From assembly GCA_016280915.1 (NCBI GenBank), contig JAEEHQ010000077.1:1-40278 (forward strand): a stretch of 40,278 bases of DNA. Direction: 5' to 3'. The first letter of the stretch is position 1. The number at the start of each line of letters is the position of its first letter. The translations under genes were made by a program, and so were the position numbers. This stretch comes from Bacteroidales bacterium. Its GTDB lineage: Bacteria > Bacteroidota > Bacteroidia > Bacteroidales > P3. Positions 24,643-33,448 of the stretch are shown in pieces. The notes below the pieces were generated by a model. That model saw only the letters and a program-made list of their open reading frames with translations, made no database searches and was not told the DNA's origin.

Positions 24643-25839
24643 TTACTTTTTTACTCGATCCAACAAACACTTGTAAGCATTATAAGCCTCAAAGCCGCTG
24701 GCCACTTCCATCGAACGTTCGTCCACCAAAAGATTGGGGCGGTGGAGATTGCATACGGGTGTTCCGGGCACATGGATGCCCACGCGGAAGTAACAGGCAG
24801 GGATTTTCTGTGCAAAGAAAGCAAAATCCTCTGCTGTCATGCGAAGGTCGAGCCAGTCGACATTCGCCTCACCCAAGAAAGCCACCCCATTGTCATGCAC
24901 CTGCTGGGTGCAGATATCGTCGTTGATGACAGGTGGATACCCATAGTCAATAAAGAGGTCGCACTCGCCACCCATGCTTTCGGCTATGCCGCAACTTATT
25001 TTTCTAATCTTCTCATGGCATTCCAGACGCCAGTCGGCATCAAAGGTACGAATGATTCCCTCCATCTTCACCTCATCGGGGATGATATTGGTACGTCCCT
25101 CTCCTATGAAACGACCGAAGCTGAGCACCGTGGGCATCATGGGCGCCGCATTGCGGCTGACAATCTGCTGCAAGGCAACCACGATATGCGAGGCAATCAG
25201 GATGGGGTCGACACTCAGGTGCGGGGTGGCTCCGTGGCCTCCCTTTCCCTTGATGGTCCAATAGAGCTCATCGGTGGAGGCCATATAGCGGCCTTTGCGC
25301 ATACCGATGCGGCCCACCTCCATCTCCGGAAGGCAATGGAAACCATAAATCTCGTTGGGCATTACCTCATCAAAGAGGCCATCCTCCATCATCATGCGGG
25401 CTCCACCAGGGTACATCTCTTCCGAAGGCTCGAAAATCAACATCACGCTGCCGTTGAGTTCTTCGCGGATATCGCAGAGAATCTTGGCGGCACCCAATAG
25501 CGAACTGGTGTGCATGTCGTGACCACAAGCATGCATCACCCCAGGGTTCTCAGAGGCGAAAGGCAAACCAGTGGCTTCTGTGAGTGGAAGAGCATCGTAG
25601 TCGGCTCGAATTGCCACACAATAGCCGTCGGGGTCTTTGCCTCCACGAATCATGGCCATCACACCCGTTTTGCCGATGCCGACCTTGGGGTCCAGCCCCA
25701 TCTCGCGCAACCTTTCGGCCACAAAATTCATGGTGTTGAACTCTTGCTGGCTCAGCTCAGGATGACGGTGAAGCCAACGCCGCCATTCAATAACGGTGGC
25801 GGCATTGGCTTTGGCCAAAGATTTGATTCTTTCAATCAT
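24643..25839 (-). CDS. M20 family amidohydrolase (hippurate/N-acyl amino acid hydrolase type)
   Basis: 398 residues, the usual length. Metal ligands are visible: WLHRHPELSQQEF at the N-terminus, RADYDALPL, CGHDMHTSSLLGAA (Cys and His ligands near residue 101-106), and the catalytic EPSEEMYPGGA. The dimerisation region GKGGHGATPHLSVDPI carries a conserved His, and a late ligand His is in PVCNLHRPNLLVDE. Members cleave N-acyl or amidated amino acids; the exact substrate cannot be read from sequence. It sits 27 bp after ileS and 5 bp before the MATE gene, which makes export of a released product conceivable. Confidence 0.92.
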   Translation of the reverse strand: MIERIKSLAKANAATVIEWRRWLHRHPELSQQEFNTMNFVAERLREMGLDPKVGIGKTGVMAMIRGGKDPDGYCVAIRADYDALPLTEATGLPFASENPGVMHACGHDMHTSSLLGAAKILCDIREELNGSVMLIFEPSEEMYPGGARMMMEDGLFDEVMPNEIYGFHCLPEMEVGRIGMRKGRYMASTDELYWTIKGKGGHGATPHLSVDPILIASHIVVALQQIVSRNAAPMMPTVLSFGRFIGEGRTNIIPDEVKMEGIIRTFDADWRLECHEKIRKISCGIAESMGGECDLFIDYGYPPVINDDICTQQVHDNGVAFLGEANVDWLDLRMTAEDFAFFAQKIPACYFRVGIHVPGTPVCNLHRPNLLVDERSMEVASGFEAYNAYKCLLDRVKK

Positions 25840-25866
25840 TTTTTCTAAGATACTTGAACTACAGTC

Positions 25867-28800
25867 TTATTTTCTGACCCAAATGGTGGTTGGTTGGCCT
25901 TCAATAATCTCTATCGTCTGCTTGGCAGGGTCGTTAATAGTATCCACCAAGTTCAACTGGGTGCAGAGCACCTCGCTGCAGATGTAGTCAAGATGGGTCT
26001 TCACAGCCTCATCCCATTCGCCATGGAGCAGGTCGACACGGATGCGGTCGGTCACCTCAAAGCCCTCCTTACGGATACCCTGGATACGGTTGACCAGCTC
26101 GCGAGCAATACCTTCGGCCTTGAGCTCGGGACTGACAGTAATGTCGAGTGCCACCGTGAGGCTGCCCTCATTGGCAACCACCCAACCAGGAATGTCCTGA
26201 GTGGCGATTTCCACGTCAGAAATCAGTATCTCAACAGGCTGGCCTTCAACCGTAAGGTTGCACTTGCCGTCAGATTCAAGCGCAATGATCTGTTGCTGTG
26301 AGAAAGCCTGAATTTGCGCACTAATAGCCTTCATGATCTTGCCGTAGCGAGGACCCAAAGTTTTGAAGTTGGGTTTGATACGCTTGACCAGAATATCGTT
26401 ATCGGGAGCCAAGAACTCTATGCCCTTGATGTTCAACTCTGAGCAGATAAGGTCCTGAACGAGTTCTACTTGTTGACGGAAAGTCTCATTCTGCACAGGC
26501 AGCATAATCTTTGCAAGCGGCTGACGCACACGGATGTTGCTCTTCTTGCGAAGAGAAAGTCCCATTGAACAAATCTTCTGCGCCAATTCCATTCGCTCCT
26601 CCAAAGCCTTGTCTATCATACCCTCATGAATCTCGGGGAAAGGCACATGGTGGACCGATTGGGCATTGAAACGATGGGTGACCTCATTGAGGTCGAGGAA
26701 CATACGCTCGCTGAAGAAAGGAGCGATGGGTGACATTAATCGAGTCAATGTCTCCAAACAGGTGTAGAGCGTTTGGTAAGCAGACACCTTATCGGCGGTC
26801 ATTTCGCCCTTCCAGAAACGGCGGCGGCACAGACGCACATACCAGTTGCTGAGATTGGCATCAATAAACTCCTGGATGGCTCGTCCAGCGCGGGTGGGTT
26901 CATAATCAGCAAAGGCTTCGTCGACGGTCTTCACCAAGGTGTTGAGCTCGCTGAGAATCCAGCGGTCAATCTCGGGGCGCTCGTTGATGGGCAGGTCAGC
27001 TTCTTTGTACTCAAAGCCATCAATATTGGCATAAAGTGCAAAGAAACTATAGGTGTTATAAAGGGTGCCAAAGAGTTTCCGACGGACTTCGTCAACACCC
27101 AACATGTCGAACTTAAGGTTATCCCAAGGCTGACTGTTGGTAATCATATACCAACGGGTTGCATCAGGACCCTCCTTTTTGAGGGTATCGAAGGGATCAA
27201 CGCCATTGCCTAAACGTTTAGACATCTTATTGCCATTCTTGTCGAGTACCAAACCGTTGCTGATAACATTCTTGAAGGCCACGCTGTCGAAACACATCGT
27301 GGCGATAGCATGGAGGGTATAGAACCAACCGCGGGTTTGGTCAACACCTTCGGCAATGAAGTCTGCAGGGAATTGATCGGCCGTGAGTTCTTCACCCATA
27401 TAATGAATCTGTGCATAAGGCATGGCACCGCTGTCGAACCATACGTCAATCAAATCAGGTTCACGCATCATCTTGCGGCCAGTGGGCGAAACCAGCACCA
27501 CACCATCTATGTATGGACGGTGAAGGTCGAAAGTGGTGAAGTCGGAACTCTTATAGGGGTTTTCTGTCATGAAACCTGCGGCAACTGCCTTGTCAATCTC
27601 ATTGCTCAGTTCTTCTACGCTACCGATGCAGACCTCCTCTTTGCCATCCTCGGTGCGCCAGATAGGTAGCGGGGTGCCCCAATAACGACTACGGCTGAGG
27701 TTCCAGTCGACAATATTTTCCAACCAGTTTCCGAAACGACCAGTACCTGTGGCTTCGGGTTTCCAGTTAATGGTTTTGTTGAGTTCAATCATCCGGTCAC
27801 GCAAAGCTGTCGTGCGGATAAACCAGCTGTCTAAAGGATAGTAAAGCACGGGCTTGTCGGTACGCCAGCAATGGGGATAGCTGTGAGTATGTTTTTCGCT
27901 CTTGAAAAGTTTGCCCTGTTCTTTGAGCATGACCACCAACTCCACGTCGAGGCTAATATCCTTATCGGTCTTATTGGGGTCATAGGCATTCTTTACAAAC
28001 TTGCCAGCATACTGTTTATAGAGAGCCACGTCGACATTATCCTTCACCCAATCGGAATCCAAATCCTCTATCTTCCAGAACTTACCAGTTCGGTCAACCA
28101 TGGGTGCTTGCTTGCCGTCATGATCGTAGAGCAGCAGGTCGGCTATACCGGCTTTCTTGGCCACGCGGGCATCGTCTGCACCAAAAGTGGGAGCAATATG
28201 AACAATACCTGTACCATCCTCTGTGGTGACATAGTCGCCAAGAATAACACGGAAGGCCTCCCCTTCCTTAGCGGTACGATGGGTCTGGTTGGCCATGTCA
28301 ACCACAGTAGGCTTTACCCAAGGTATCAGCTGATCGTAGGCAATACCCTCGAGAGCGGTACCCTTACACTCGCCCAAAATAGTGGCATGAATAAGCTTGG
28401 ATTTCTCTTCGGGTTCTCCCTCGGTGAAGAAACTATCCACAAGAGCTTTGGCCATCACAATGCGACAAGGCTCTTGGGTGTAGGGATGGGTGGTGTCAAG
28501 CAGCACATAATCGATAGTGGGGCCCACACATAGTGCGGTGTTCGAGGGAAGAGTCCAAGGAGTAGTAGTCCATGCGATGGCATAAGTGGGCACATCGGCT
28601 GCTGGCACATCGAAACCTTTGAGTTCTTTCAGTTTAAAGAGTGCCACACAAGTGGTATCCTTCACATCACGGTAGCATCCTGGAAGGTTCAACTCGTGAC
28701 TGGAGAGGCCTGTGCCAGCTGCAGGACTGAAAGGTTGGATAGTGTAGCCTTTATACAGCAGACCTTTATCATAAAGTTTCTTCAGGAGGAACCAGAGTGT

Positions 28801-29271
28801 TTCGATATACTCATTTTCGAAGGTGATATAGGGGTGCTTCAGGTCAACCCAATAACCCATCTGACGAGTGAGTTCGTCCCAGAGGTCCTTGTACTTCAAC
28901 ACTTCGGTGCGACAGGCATGATTGTAATCGTCCACGCTAATCTTCTTGCCAATGTCTTCTTTGGTGATGCCAAGGGTCTTTTCCACACCCAATTCAACGG
29001 GCAGGCCATGAGTGTCCCATCCAGCCTTACGGTCGACATGGTAACCTTTCTGCGCCTTGTAGCGGCAGAAAACATCCTTGATGGTACGAGCCATGACATG
29101 GTGGATGCCGGGCTTGCCATTAGCCGACGGAGGGCCATCGTAGAACACGAAAGAGGGGTGCCCTTCAGACAATTCCTGTCCTTTCTCAAAAGTCTCATTC
29201 TCTTCCCAATATTTGCGGATTTCTTCGCCAATCTGGGTCATGTTAAGCTGTTTGTACTCCTTATAACTCAT
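25867..29271 (-). CDS. ileS: Isoleucyl-tRNA synthetase
   Basis: 1134 residues, the length of the long (type 2-like) IleRS. It charges tRNA-Ile in the cytoplasm. The HIGH-type motif appears as PGIHHVMA near residue 53-60, and KMSKS as NKMSKRLGN near residue 680-690. The editing (CP1) domain includes the GTGIVHIAPTFGADD segment, and WFDSGAMPY is the usual catalytic-core motif. A C-terminal anticodon and DUF5915-type extension with NIRVRQPLAKIML is present. Upstream lies a TATATTTG promoter box at 29348-29355. The lspA and dksA-like genes often found next to ileS in this order are not here. Confidence 0.98.
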   Translation of the reverse strand: MSYKEYKQLNMTQIGEEIRKYWEENETFEKGQELSEGHPSFVFYDGPPSANGKPGIHHVMARTIKDVFCRYKAQKGYHVDRKAGWDTHGLPVELGVEKTLGITKEDIGKKISVDDYNHACRTEVLKYKDLWDELTRQMGYWVDLKHPYITFENEYIETLWFLLKKLYDKGLLYKGYTIQPFSPAAGTGLSSHELNLPGCYRDVKDTTCVALFKLKELKGFDVPAADVPTYAIAWTTTPWTLPSNTALCVGPTIDYVLLDTTHPYTQEPCRIVMAKALVDSFFTEGEPEEKSKLIHATILGECKGTALEGIAYDQLIPWVKPTVVDMANQTHRTAKEGEAFRVILGDYVTTEDGTGIVHIAPTFGADDARVAKKAGIADLLLYDHDGKQAPMVDRTGKFWKIEDLDSDWVKDNVDVALYKQYAGKFVKNAYDPNKTDKDISLDVELVVMLKEQGKLFKSEKHTHSYPHCWRTDKPVLYYPLDSWFIRTTALRDRMIELNKTINWKPEATGTGRFGNWLENIVDWNLSRSRYWGTPLPIWRTEDGKEEVCIGSVEELSNEIDKAVAAGFMTENPYKSSDFTTFDLHRPYIDGVVLVSPTGRKMMREPDLIDVWFDSGAMPYAQIHYMGEELTADQFPADFIAEGVDQTRGWFYTLHAIATMCFDSVAFKNVISNGLVLDKNGNKMSKRLGNGVDPFDTLKKEGPDATRWYMITNSQPWDNLKFDMLGVDEVRRKLFGTLYNTYSFFALYANIDGFEYKEADLPINERPEIDRWILSELNTLVKTVDEAFADYEPTRAGRAIQEFIDANLSNWYVRLCRRRFWKGEMTADKVSAYQTLYTCLETLTRLMSPIAPFFSERMFLDLNEVTHRFNAQSVHHVPFPEIHEGMIDKALEERMELAQKICSMGLSLRKKSNIRVRQPLAKIMLPVQNETFRQQVELVQDLICSELNIKGIEFLAPDNDILVKRIKPNFKTLGPRYGKIMKAISAQIQAFSQQQIIALESDGKCNLTVEGQPVEILISDVEIATQDIPGWVVANEGSLTVALDITVSPELKAEGIARELVNRIQGIRKEGFEVTDRIRVDLLHGEWDEAVKTHLDYICSEVLCTQLNLVDTINDPAKQTIEIIEGQPTTIWVRK

Positions 29272-29347
29272 TTATATATAAATATTATTTAGTAACACAC
29301 ATATATGCAAACACTTGCACCCCTATAGGCGCAAAGTATACAAAATG

Positions 29348-29355
29348 CAAATATA
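29348..29355 (-). promoter_or_regulatory. Promoter of ileS (TATATTTG)
   Basis: TATATTTG on the minus strand, 77 bp upstream of the ileS ATG. No clear -33 box; a T10 tract lies directly upstream. Confidence 0.4.
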
Positions 29356-29386
29356 CAAAAAAAAAATGACTTTTGGGGAATTCTAA

Positions 29387-29539
29387 TTCTTGGAATTTGT
29401 TAACGGGAACCTTATTAAATCGTCATGGACGGCCAAACTCATAGACAACTACGAACTTCGTTTACAATTTAGCAACCTCTATAGTGGTACACGAGCCGAA
29501 TATACCGTAAGTATCAATACTTTGGCTACCACCTCATAG
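29387..29539 (+). pseudogene. Probable remnant of a fibronectin III-type coding region
   Basis: A 50-codon frame between a TAA and a TAG, without a start codon. It reads as the end of a beta-sandwich domain: SSWTAKLIDNYELRLQF, then NLYSGTRAEYTVSINTLATTS. The SGT..YTV pattern is that of fibronectin III modules in Bacteroidales surface proteins such as the one at the left of the window. The frame continues for six codons after the stop and ends again. Evidence is limited to this resemblance. Confidence 0.3.
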
Positions 29540-29839
29540 TCTGCTATTGATAGTGTATGAATCAGAGCGGCATACCGCCACTTGTAGCAGGAGACCACAG
29601 CCCATCACCATGCCGAATCCAAAAGTCGCCACAGTAAATACTAGCTGCCCCAGGTGAAGACATAAAATCTACTCACGTGAGCCATCTTCTGCCTTCCTGT
29701 TCTCCAAATAGCCCAAAGAAAGTCAAGGGAAAGGAAACAAATAAAGCACTTATAATCATAATATTACTCAAAACACAATTAATACCCTGTCTGCATTTTC
29801 TCTTGGCAAAGTAACGAAAAAAATCTTTAAAAAAAGAAC
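29540..29839. other. Intergenic DNA without recognised gene
   Basis: No credible frame, RNA or repeat was recognised between the fibronectin-like remnant and the terminator of the rpmG unit. It may be further decayed coding DNA. Confidence 0.4.
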
Positions 29840-29865
29840 AAAAAACCCCCGTTTCACAACGGAGG
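29840..29865 (-). terminator. Rho-independent terminator of the rpmG-DUF4295 operon
   Basis: Transcribed leftwards: CCTCCGTT, four bases, AACGGGGG, then TTTTT. An 8-bp GC-rich stem with one G-U pair and a T tract, about 50 bp after the DUF4295 stop. Confidence 0.8.
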
Positions 29866-29916
29866 CTAAAACAAAAGCGTATGAAAAAAAATATTATTAC
29901 TATTACTTTTGCAGTA

Positions 29917-30072
29917 CTATTTTTTCTTGAGGAATTCCTGAACCTGATCAGAGAGGATGATATTCTCTTCGAAGGTATAAGCATTGGTCTTGGGAGAGCG
30001 AACCATACGAATCACTTTTGCGTAGCTCTTACCGGTGCTGGTTTTCAGGGTTGCAACAACTTTTTTTGCCAT
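29917..30072 (-). CDS. DUF4295 family small protein
   Basis: 51 residues: MAKKVVATLKTSTGKSYAKV, then IRMVRSPKTNAYTFEENIIL and a Lys-rich end EFLKKK. This short basic protein is found next to rpmG across Bacteroidota and is probably ribosome-associated, though its role is not established. It begins 18 bp after the rpmG stop and is followed by the operon terminator. Confidence 0.9.
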   Translation of the reverse strand: MAKKVVATLKTSTGKSYAKVIRMVRSPKTNAYTFEENIILSDQVQEFLKKK

Positions 30073-30090
30073 AGTTCTCTATCTCCTATA

Positions 30091-30279
30091 TTATTTGATT
30101 TCTTTGTGAACAGTCATTTTCTTTAAGTACGGATTGTACTTCTTGAGCTCCAAACGCTCGGGAGTGTTCTTTTTATTCTTGGTGGTGATGTAACGGCTCA
30201 TGCCAGGAACACCGCTGTTTTTCTGCTCGGTGCACTCGAGGATAACCTGCACTCTAGCGTCTTTATTCTTTTTTGCCAT
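30091..30279 (-). CDS. rpmG: 50S ribosomal protein L33, zinc-free form
   Basis: 62 residues. The signature [32 protein letters not shown] is the L33 core. Of the four zinc-binding cysteines of C+ L33 only one remains (ILECTEQ), and the second pair is replaced (YNPYLKK), so this is the non-zinc (C-) form usual in Bacteroidota. It is the first gene of a two-gene unit with its own promoter. The L28 gene (rpmB) that often precedes it is absent. Confidence 0.97.
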   Translation of the reverse strand: MAKKNKDARVQVILECTEQKNSGVPGMSRYITTKNKKNTPERLELKKYNPYLKKMTVHKEIK

Positions 30280-30371
30280 GTCTTAAATCTATTTTTATCG
30301 TTCCTAATCGCTTTCTTATCCGCAAGGGAAAGAGCATCAACAATCCTCATTACGACCCTCGAAAGCGGTTG

Positions 30372-30402
30372 CAAAAGTACTACTATTTTTTGAATTATCA
30401 AG
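30372..30402 (-). promoter_or_regulatory. Promoter of rpmG-DUF4295
   Basis: On the minus strand TTG, 19 bases, TACTTTTG (30379-30372): a good match to the Bacteroidota consensus. It gives a leader of about 85 bases containing CGAAAGCGG. The DNA from here to 30577 holds no recognised gene. Confidence 0.6.
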
Positions 30403-30577
30403 CATTTTTCGCAAAAAAATCTTCACACTTAACACAATCAACTGTATATTAATACTATATGGATACTGTATTTAAAGACCCCATATGGAAAATAACATCT
30501 CAAACGCTTGATTATATTGAGTCATTTTGCAAAAATCAACCTTTTCTTCATCATCATTTCTCACGTTTTTGCAACGC

Positions 30578-31897
30578 CTACTCATTGGCATAAGTGCCAG
30601 CATAGGGGTCGTCCTCATAACTGTGGAAAATAGTATCATGAGAAGGTGGCTGGGGAACGGTGTCCTTCTTCACGTACTCCCAGCCTCTGGGCGGCCGCTT
30701 GCAGTTGCTGACACTACCTTGGATATAGGCGATTTCTTCATCAGTCAGTTCTTTGTCTCCGGGGATAAACCGATGACGCCAGAAAGGAAATTCTTCTGCC
30801 AGTTCGCCCGAGAAGTAAAAGTCGAAACCTATGGCTCCGAAGGTATAGACTCTGTCGCGCACTTTGATATGGCTACCGCCACAAACGGGGTTGGGCTTAG
30901 GCTCTGACTGAGCAAAGCCTACATTAAACAAGGTAAAGAGGATATCGGGTCGGTTGCTGATATCATATCCGGCGCGTTCCCATTGCATCTTGGTTTGGTG
31001 CAAAATACATGCCGTATAGAGATAAGAATAGAGGTGGTTGCGGTAATCCACCAAGCGGTTGTAACGCTCATCCTCCTGGGCCTTTCCTTCTACCGTATAG
31101 TCGAGCAGATGCTCATAGCGCTTGCCCATGTAGAAGGGTGAGGTGGGGTCTTTAAGATGGTCCTCGATGGTCTTGGCCGTGGACATTTTGATGCCATTCA
31201 CTCCATAAGAGAACTGCGACTGAACGCTCAACACCTTCACAGGACCCAAATATTGCTTGATGGTCTCGCGCTTGGTATTGAACAGACGAATCTGCTCGCC
31301 AATCAAGCAACCCACTATTAGGCGGGGTTCCACACCAGTCAGCCGCCCGACCTCGTCAATCAGGGCCTTATCTCGGACAATGGCCTCCTTCAGGGCTGCC
31401 CACTCAACACCCTGCATCCAAGGAATCACATTGGGGGTCTCCTGTTGAGGATAATTGTCCAACAGTTTGTTTATCTGTTGTAACAGCTTATTGTATTCCG
31501 ACTGGTCTTCAATATACATACTGCAAGCCCTAATCATGCGGTCGACATGCATGGGGTCATGACTGAACTGGGCAGCTTGGGTGATAAGCTGGGCATTGGT
31601 AGGATAGAACTTACTGAACGCAACCAATTTGGCATATTGTCGCATCCAGCTTTCTTGGTATTCCTGCTCGGTGAAGGTGGAGTCCTGCAAGGCCTTCATC
31701 TCATCAACAGAAAGCATATAGCGGTAGTTTTTGTCAACAGCACCGCGGTTTTTTGTGAAGCCGAGCTGGTAGAATGCCCAGGCTCCAATGATGGCAAACC
31801 CAGCCAGGGCGAAAAGTCCTACGACGATGTCGAAGATTTTGCGCCCTGCGCTGCGTCTACGCCAGCTTTGTATTGCTGAACTAAGTTTCTTTGCCAT
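30578..31897 (-). CDS. Membrane-anchored protein with lysozyme-like (lytic transglycosylase-type) domain
   Basis: 439 residues. A basic N-terminus (SWRRRSAGRK) and one membrane helix (about 20-44) place the rest in the periplasm. The region 185-345 has the layout of a lysozyme-like fold: VEPRLIVGCLIGEQIRLF with a candidate catalytic Glu, SVQSQFSYGVNGIKMSTAKTIEDHL, and further on YTACILHQTKMQWERAGYDISNRPDILFTLFNVG, which resembles the VALYNAG-type end of transglycosylases. DUF1402 is a possible family. The C-terminus is Pro/Asp-rich and disordered. It starts 27 bp after nhaD, so it probably belongs to the yidC-nhaD unit. Peptidoglycan cleavage is inferred, not shown. Confidence 0.65.
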   Translation of the reverse strand: MAKKLSSAIQSWRRRSAGRKIFDIVVGLFALAGFAIIGAWAFYQLGFTKNRGAVDKNYRYMLSVDEMKALQDSTFTEQEYQESWMRQYAKLVAFSKFYPTNAQLITQAAQFSHDPMHVDRMIRACSMYIEDQSEYNKLLQQINKLLDNYPQQETPNVIPWMQGVEWAALKEAIVRDKALIDEVGRLTGVEPRLIVGCLIGEQIRLFNTKRETIKQYLGPVKVLSVQSQFSYGVNGIKMSTAKTIEDHLKDPTSPFYMGKRYEHLLDYTVEGKAQEDERYNRLVDYRNHLYSYLYTACILHQTKMQWERAGYDISNRPDILFTLFNVGFAQSEPKPNPVCGGSHIKVRDRVYTFGAIGFDFYFSGELAEEFPFWRHRFIPGDKELTDEEIAYIQGSVSNCKRPPRGWEYVKKDTVPQPPSHDTIFHSYEDDPYAGTYANE

Positions 31898-31924
31898 TTA
31901 TTATTTAAAGGAAACGTTACTTTA

Positions 31925-33355
31925 TCAAGCGAGCGGAACCACGGCAGGTGCCACCAAAGCGGCAGCATTTGCAGCCTCGGCAGGCTCGAACAAAAAGATA
32001 TACATTAAGATGTAAGATACAACACCGGCCAGATAGCCAACCAGAGCTAACCAGGAAATCTTCTTGAGATACCAGATGAAGTCGATTTTCTCAATACCCA
32101 TCACGGCAACACCAGCAGCAGATCCGATGATGAGGAGGCTTCCGCCAGTACCAGCACAGTATGCCAAGCACTCCCAGAAAGCGTGGTCGGTGGCAAACAT
32201 GACATTCTCACCAACAATTGGGTACATCTTCATGGTAGCAGCCACCAGCGGCACATTGTCGATGATGGAGGAGAGGATACCAATGATAATGTCAATCAGG
32301 AAGAAACCGCTCACGCCCGCAACACTCTTGCCCAAGAAGGCATCGCTGAGACCGTTGGAGAGCATGCCAAGGATGCCGGCAGCATTCAGGGCGCTAACAG
32401 CCATCAAGATACCCAGGAAGAAAAGTACGGTGGGGGTGTCAACATGCTCCAAGGTGCTCATGACCGTAGGCATGGGTTTGCCTTCGCCTTCTTCTTTGAG
32501 GTGACGTCTGTGGCTGGCCACTTCGGTGATAACCCACAGAACCGACAAGCTGAAGAGCATGCCCAGATAGGGAGGCAGATGGGTAATGGTCTTGAAGATA
32601 GGAACGAAAATCAGACCGCAGATACCAATGATGAGGATGCGCATACGCCATTCGCGAGGAATATAGCTCTCATCTTCAGCAACAACATCAGGACGTTCAA
32701 TCTCACCCTTCATGACAGGCATGAGTGAAAGAATGAATACGGGAACTGCAATGCTCACGAGAGATGCCACAATGGTCTTGACCATGATGTTGACCGTGGT
32801 GACCTGGCCGCCAATCCACAGCATAATGGTGGTAACGTCGCCAATGGGGCTCCATGCTCCACCGGCATTGGCAGCAAGGATGACCATACCGGCAAACAGC
32901 CAGCGTTCTTTCTCATCCTTTATCAGTTTGCGGAGCAGGGCACACATGACGATAGCGGTGGTCATGTTGTCCAGCAGGGCAGACAGGAAGAAGGTGAGAA
33001 TGCTGAGAATCCACAGGAGTTTCTTACGGTTAGTGGTCTTGATGCGGTCGGTGATGATACTGAAACCCTGATAATTGTCAATCAGGGAGACAATCGTCAT
33101 GGCACCCAGCAGGAAAAACACCGTCTCAGCGGTCTCACCCAAATTCTCTATGAGGAGCGATTTGAGGAAAACATGCCAGGATTCGGGGTCGCTAATGTTG
33201 AAGCCAGCACCGAATATGTTCATCGAGAGGGCAAACATAACCCAAAGAACCACTCCTAAGAGCAGAGCAGAAGCGGTCTTGTTGACTTTCAGTGGGTGCT
33301 CCAGCGCGATGCAGGCATAACCCACGATAAAGGTGATAATAATTGCTACTATCAT
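31925..33355 (-). CDS. nhaD: Na+/H+ antiporter, NhaD type
   Basis: 476 residues, about 12 membrane helices, ion transporter superfamily. It exchanges sodium for protons across the inner membrane. Family motifs: SALLDNMTTAIVMCALL in the first half, AANAGGAWSPIGDVTTIMLW, and the second-half partner SSIIDNVPLVAATM. The paired DN-T/DN-P re-entrant motifs identify the family. The ATG is 93 bp after the yidC stop, with a stable hairpin (33405-33438) between them. Confidence 0.93.
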   Translation of the reverse strand: MIVAIIITFIVGYACIALEHPLKVNKTASALLLGVVLWVMFALSMNIFGAGFNISDPESWHVFLKSLLIENLGETAETVFFLLGAMTIVSLIDNYQGFSIITDRIKTTNRKKLLWILSILTFFLSALLDNMTTAIVMCALLRKLIKDEKERWLFAGMVILAANAGGAWSPIGDVTTIMLWIGGQVTTVNIMVKTIVASLVSIAVPVFILSLMPVMKGEIERPDVVAEDESYIPREWRMRILIIGICGLIFVPIFKTITHLPPYLGMLFSLSVLWVITEVASHRRHLKEEGEGKPMPTVMSTLEHVDTPTVLFFLGILMAVSALNAAGILGMLSNGLSDAFLGKSVAGVSGFFLIDIIIGILSSIIDNVPLVAATMKMYPIVGENVMFATDHAFWECLAYCAGTGGSLLIIGSAAGVAVMGIEKIDFIWYLKKISWLALVGYLAGVVSYILMYIFLFEPAEAANAAALVAPAVVPLA

Positions 33356-33404
33356 AATCTTTTGGTTTTAGTTAATATTTTGGATTCTGTTCCTATAACG
33401 ATAG

Positions 33405-33438
33405 GTGCGAAGGTGGGAGCAAGTCCCATCCTTCGCAC
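33405..33438 (-). terminator. Stable hairpin between yidC and nhaD
   Basis: GTGCGAAGG (33405-33413) pairs with CCTTCGCAC (33430-33438), and TGGGA pairs with TCCCA inside, leaving a five-base loop and one bulge. There is no T tract on either strand, so it is more likely an mRNA processing or stability element than a strong terminator. Confidence 0.45.
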
Positions 33439-33448
33439 TCAATCAATC

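Noticed and set aside
30280-30577. rpmB (L28) upstream of rpmG
   Set aside because: No frame with L28 motifs exists, and a promoter lies immediately upstream of rpmG.
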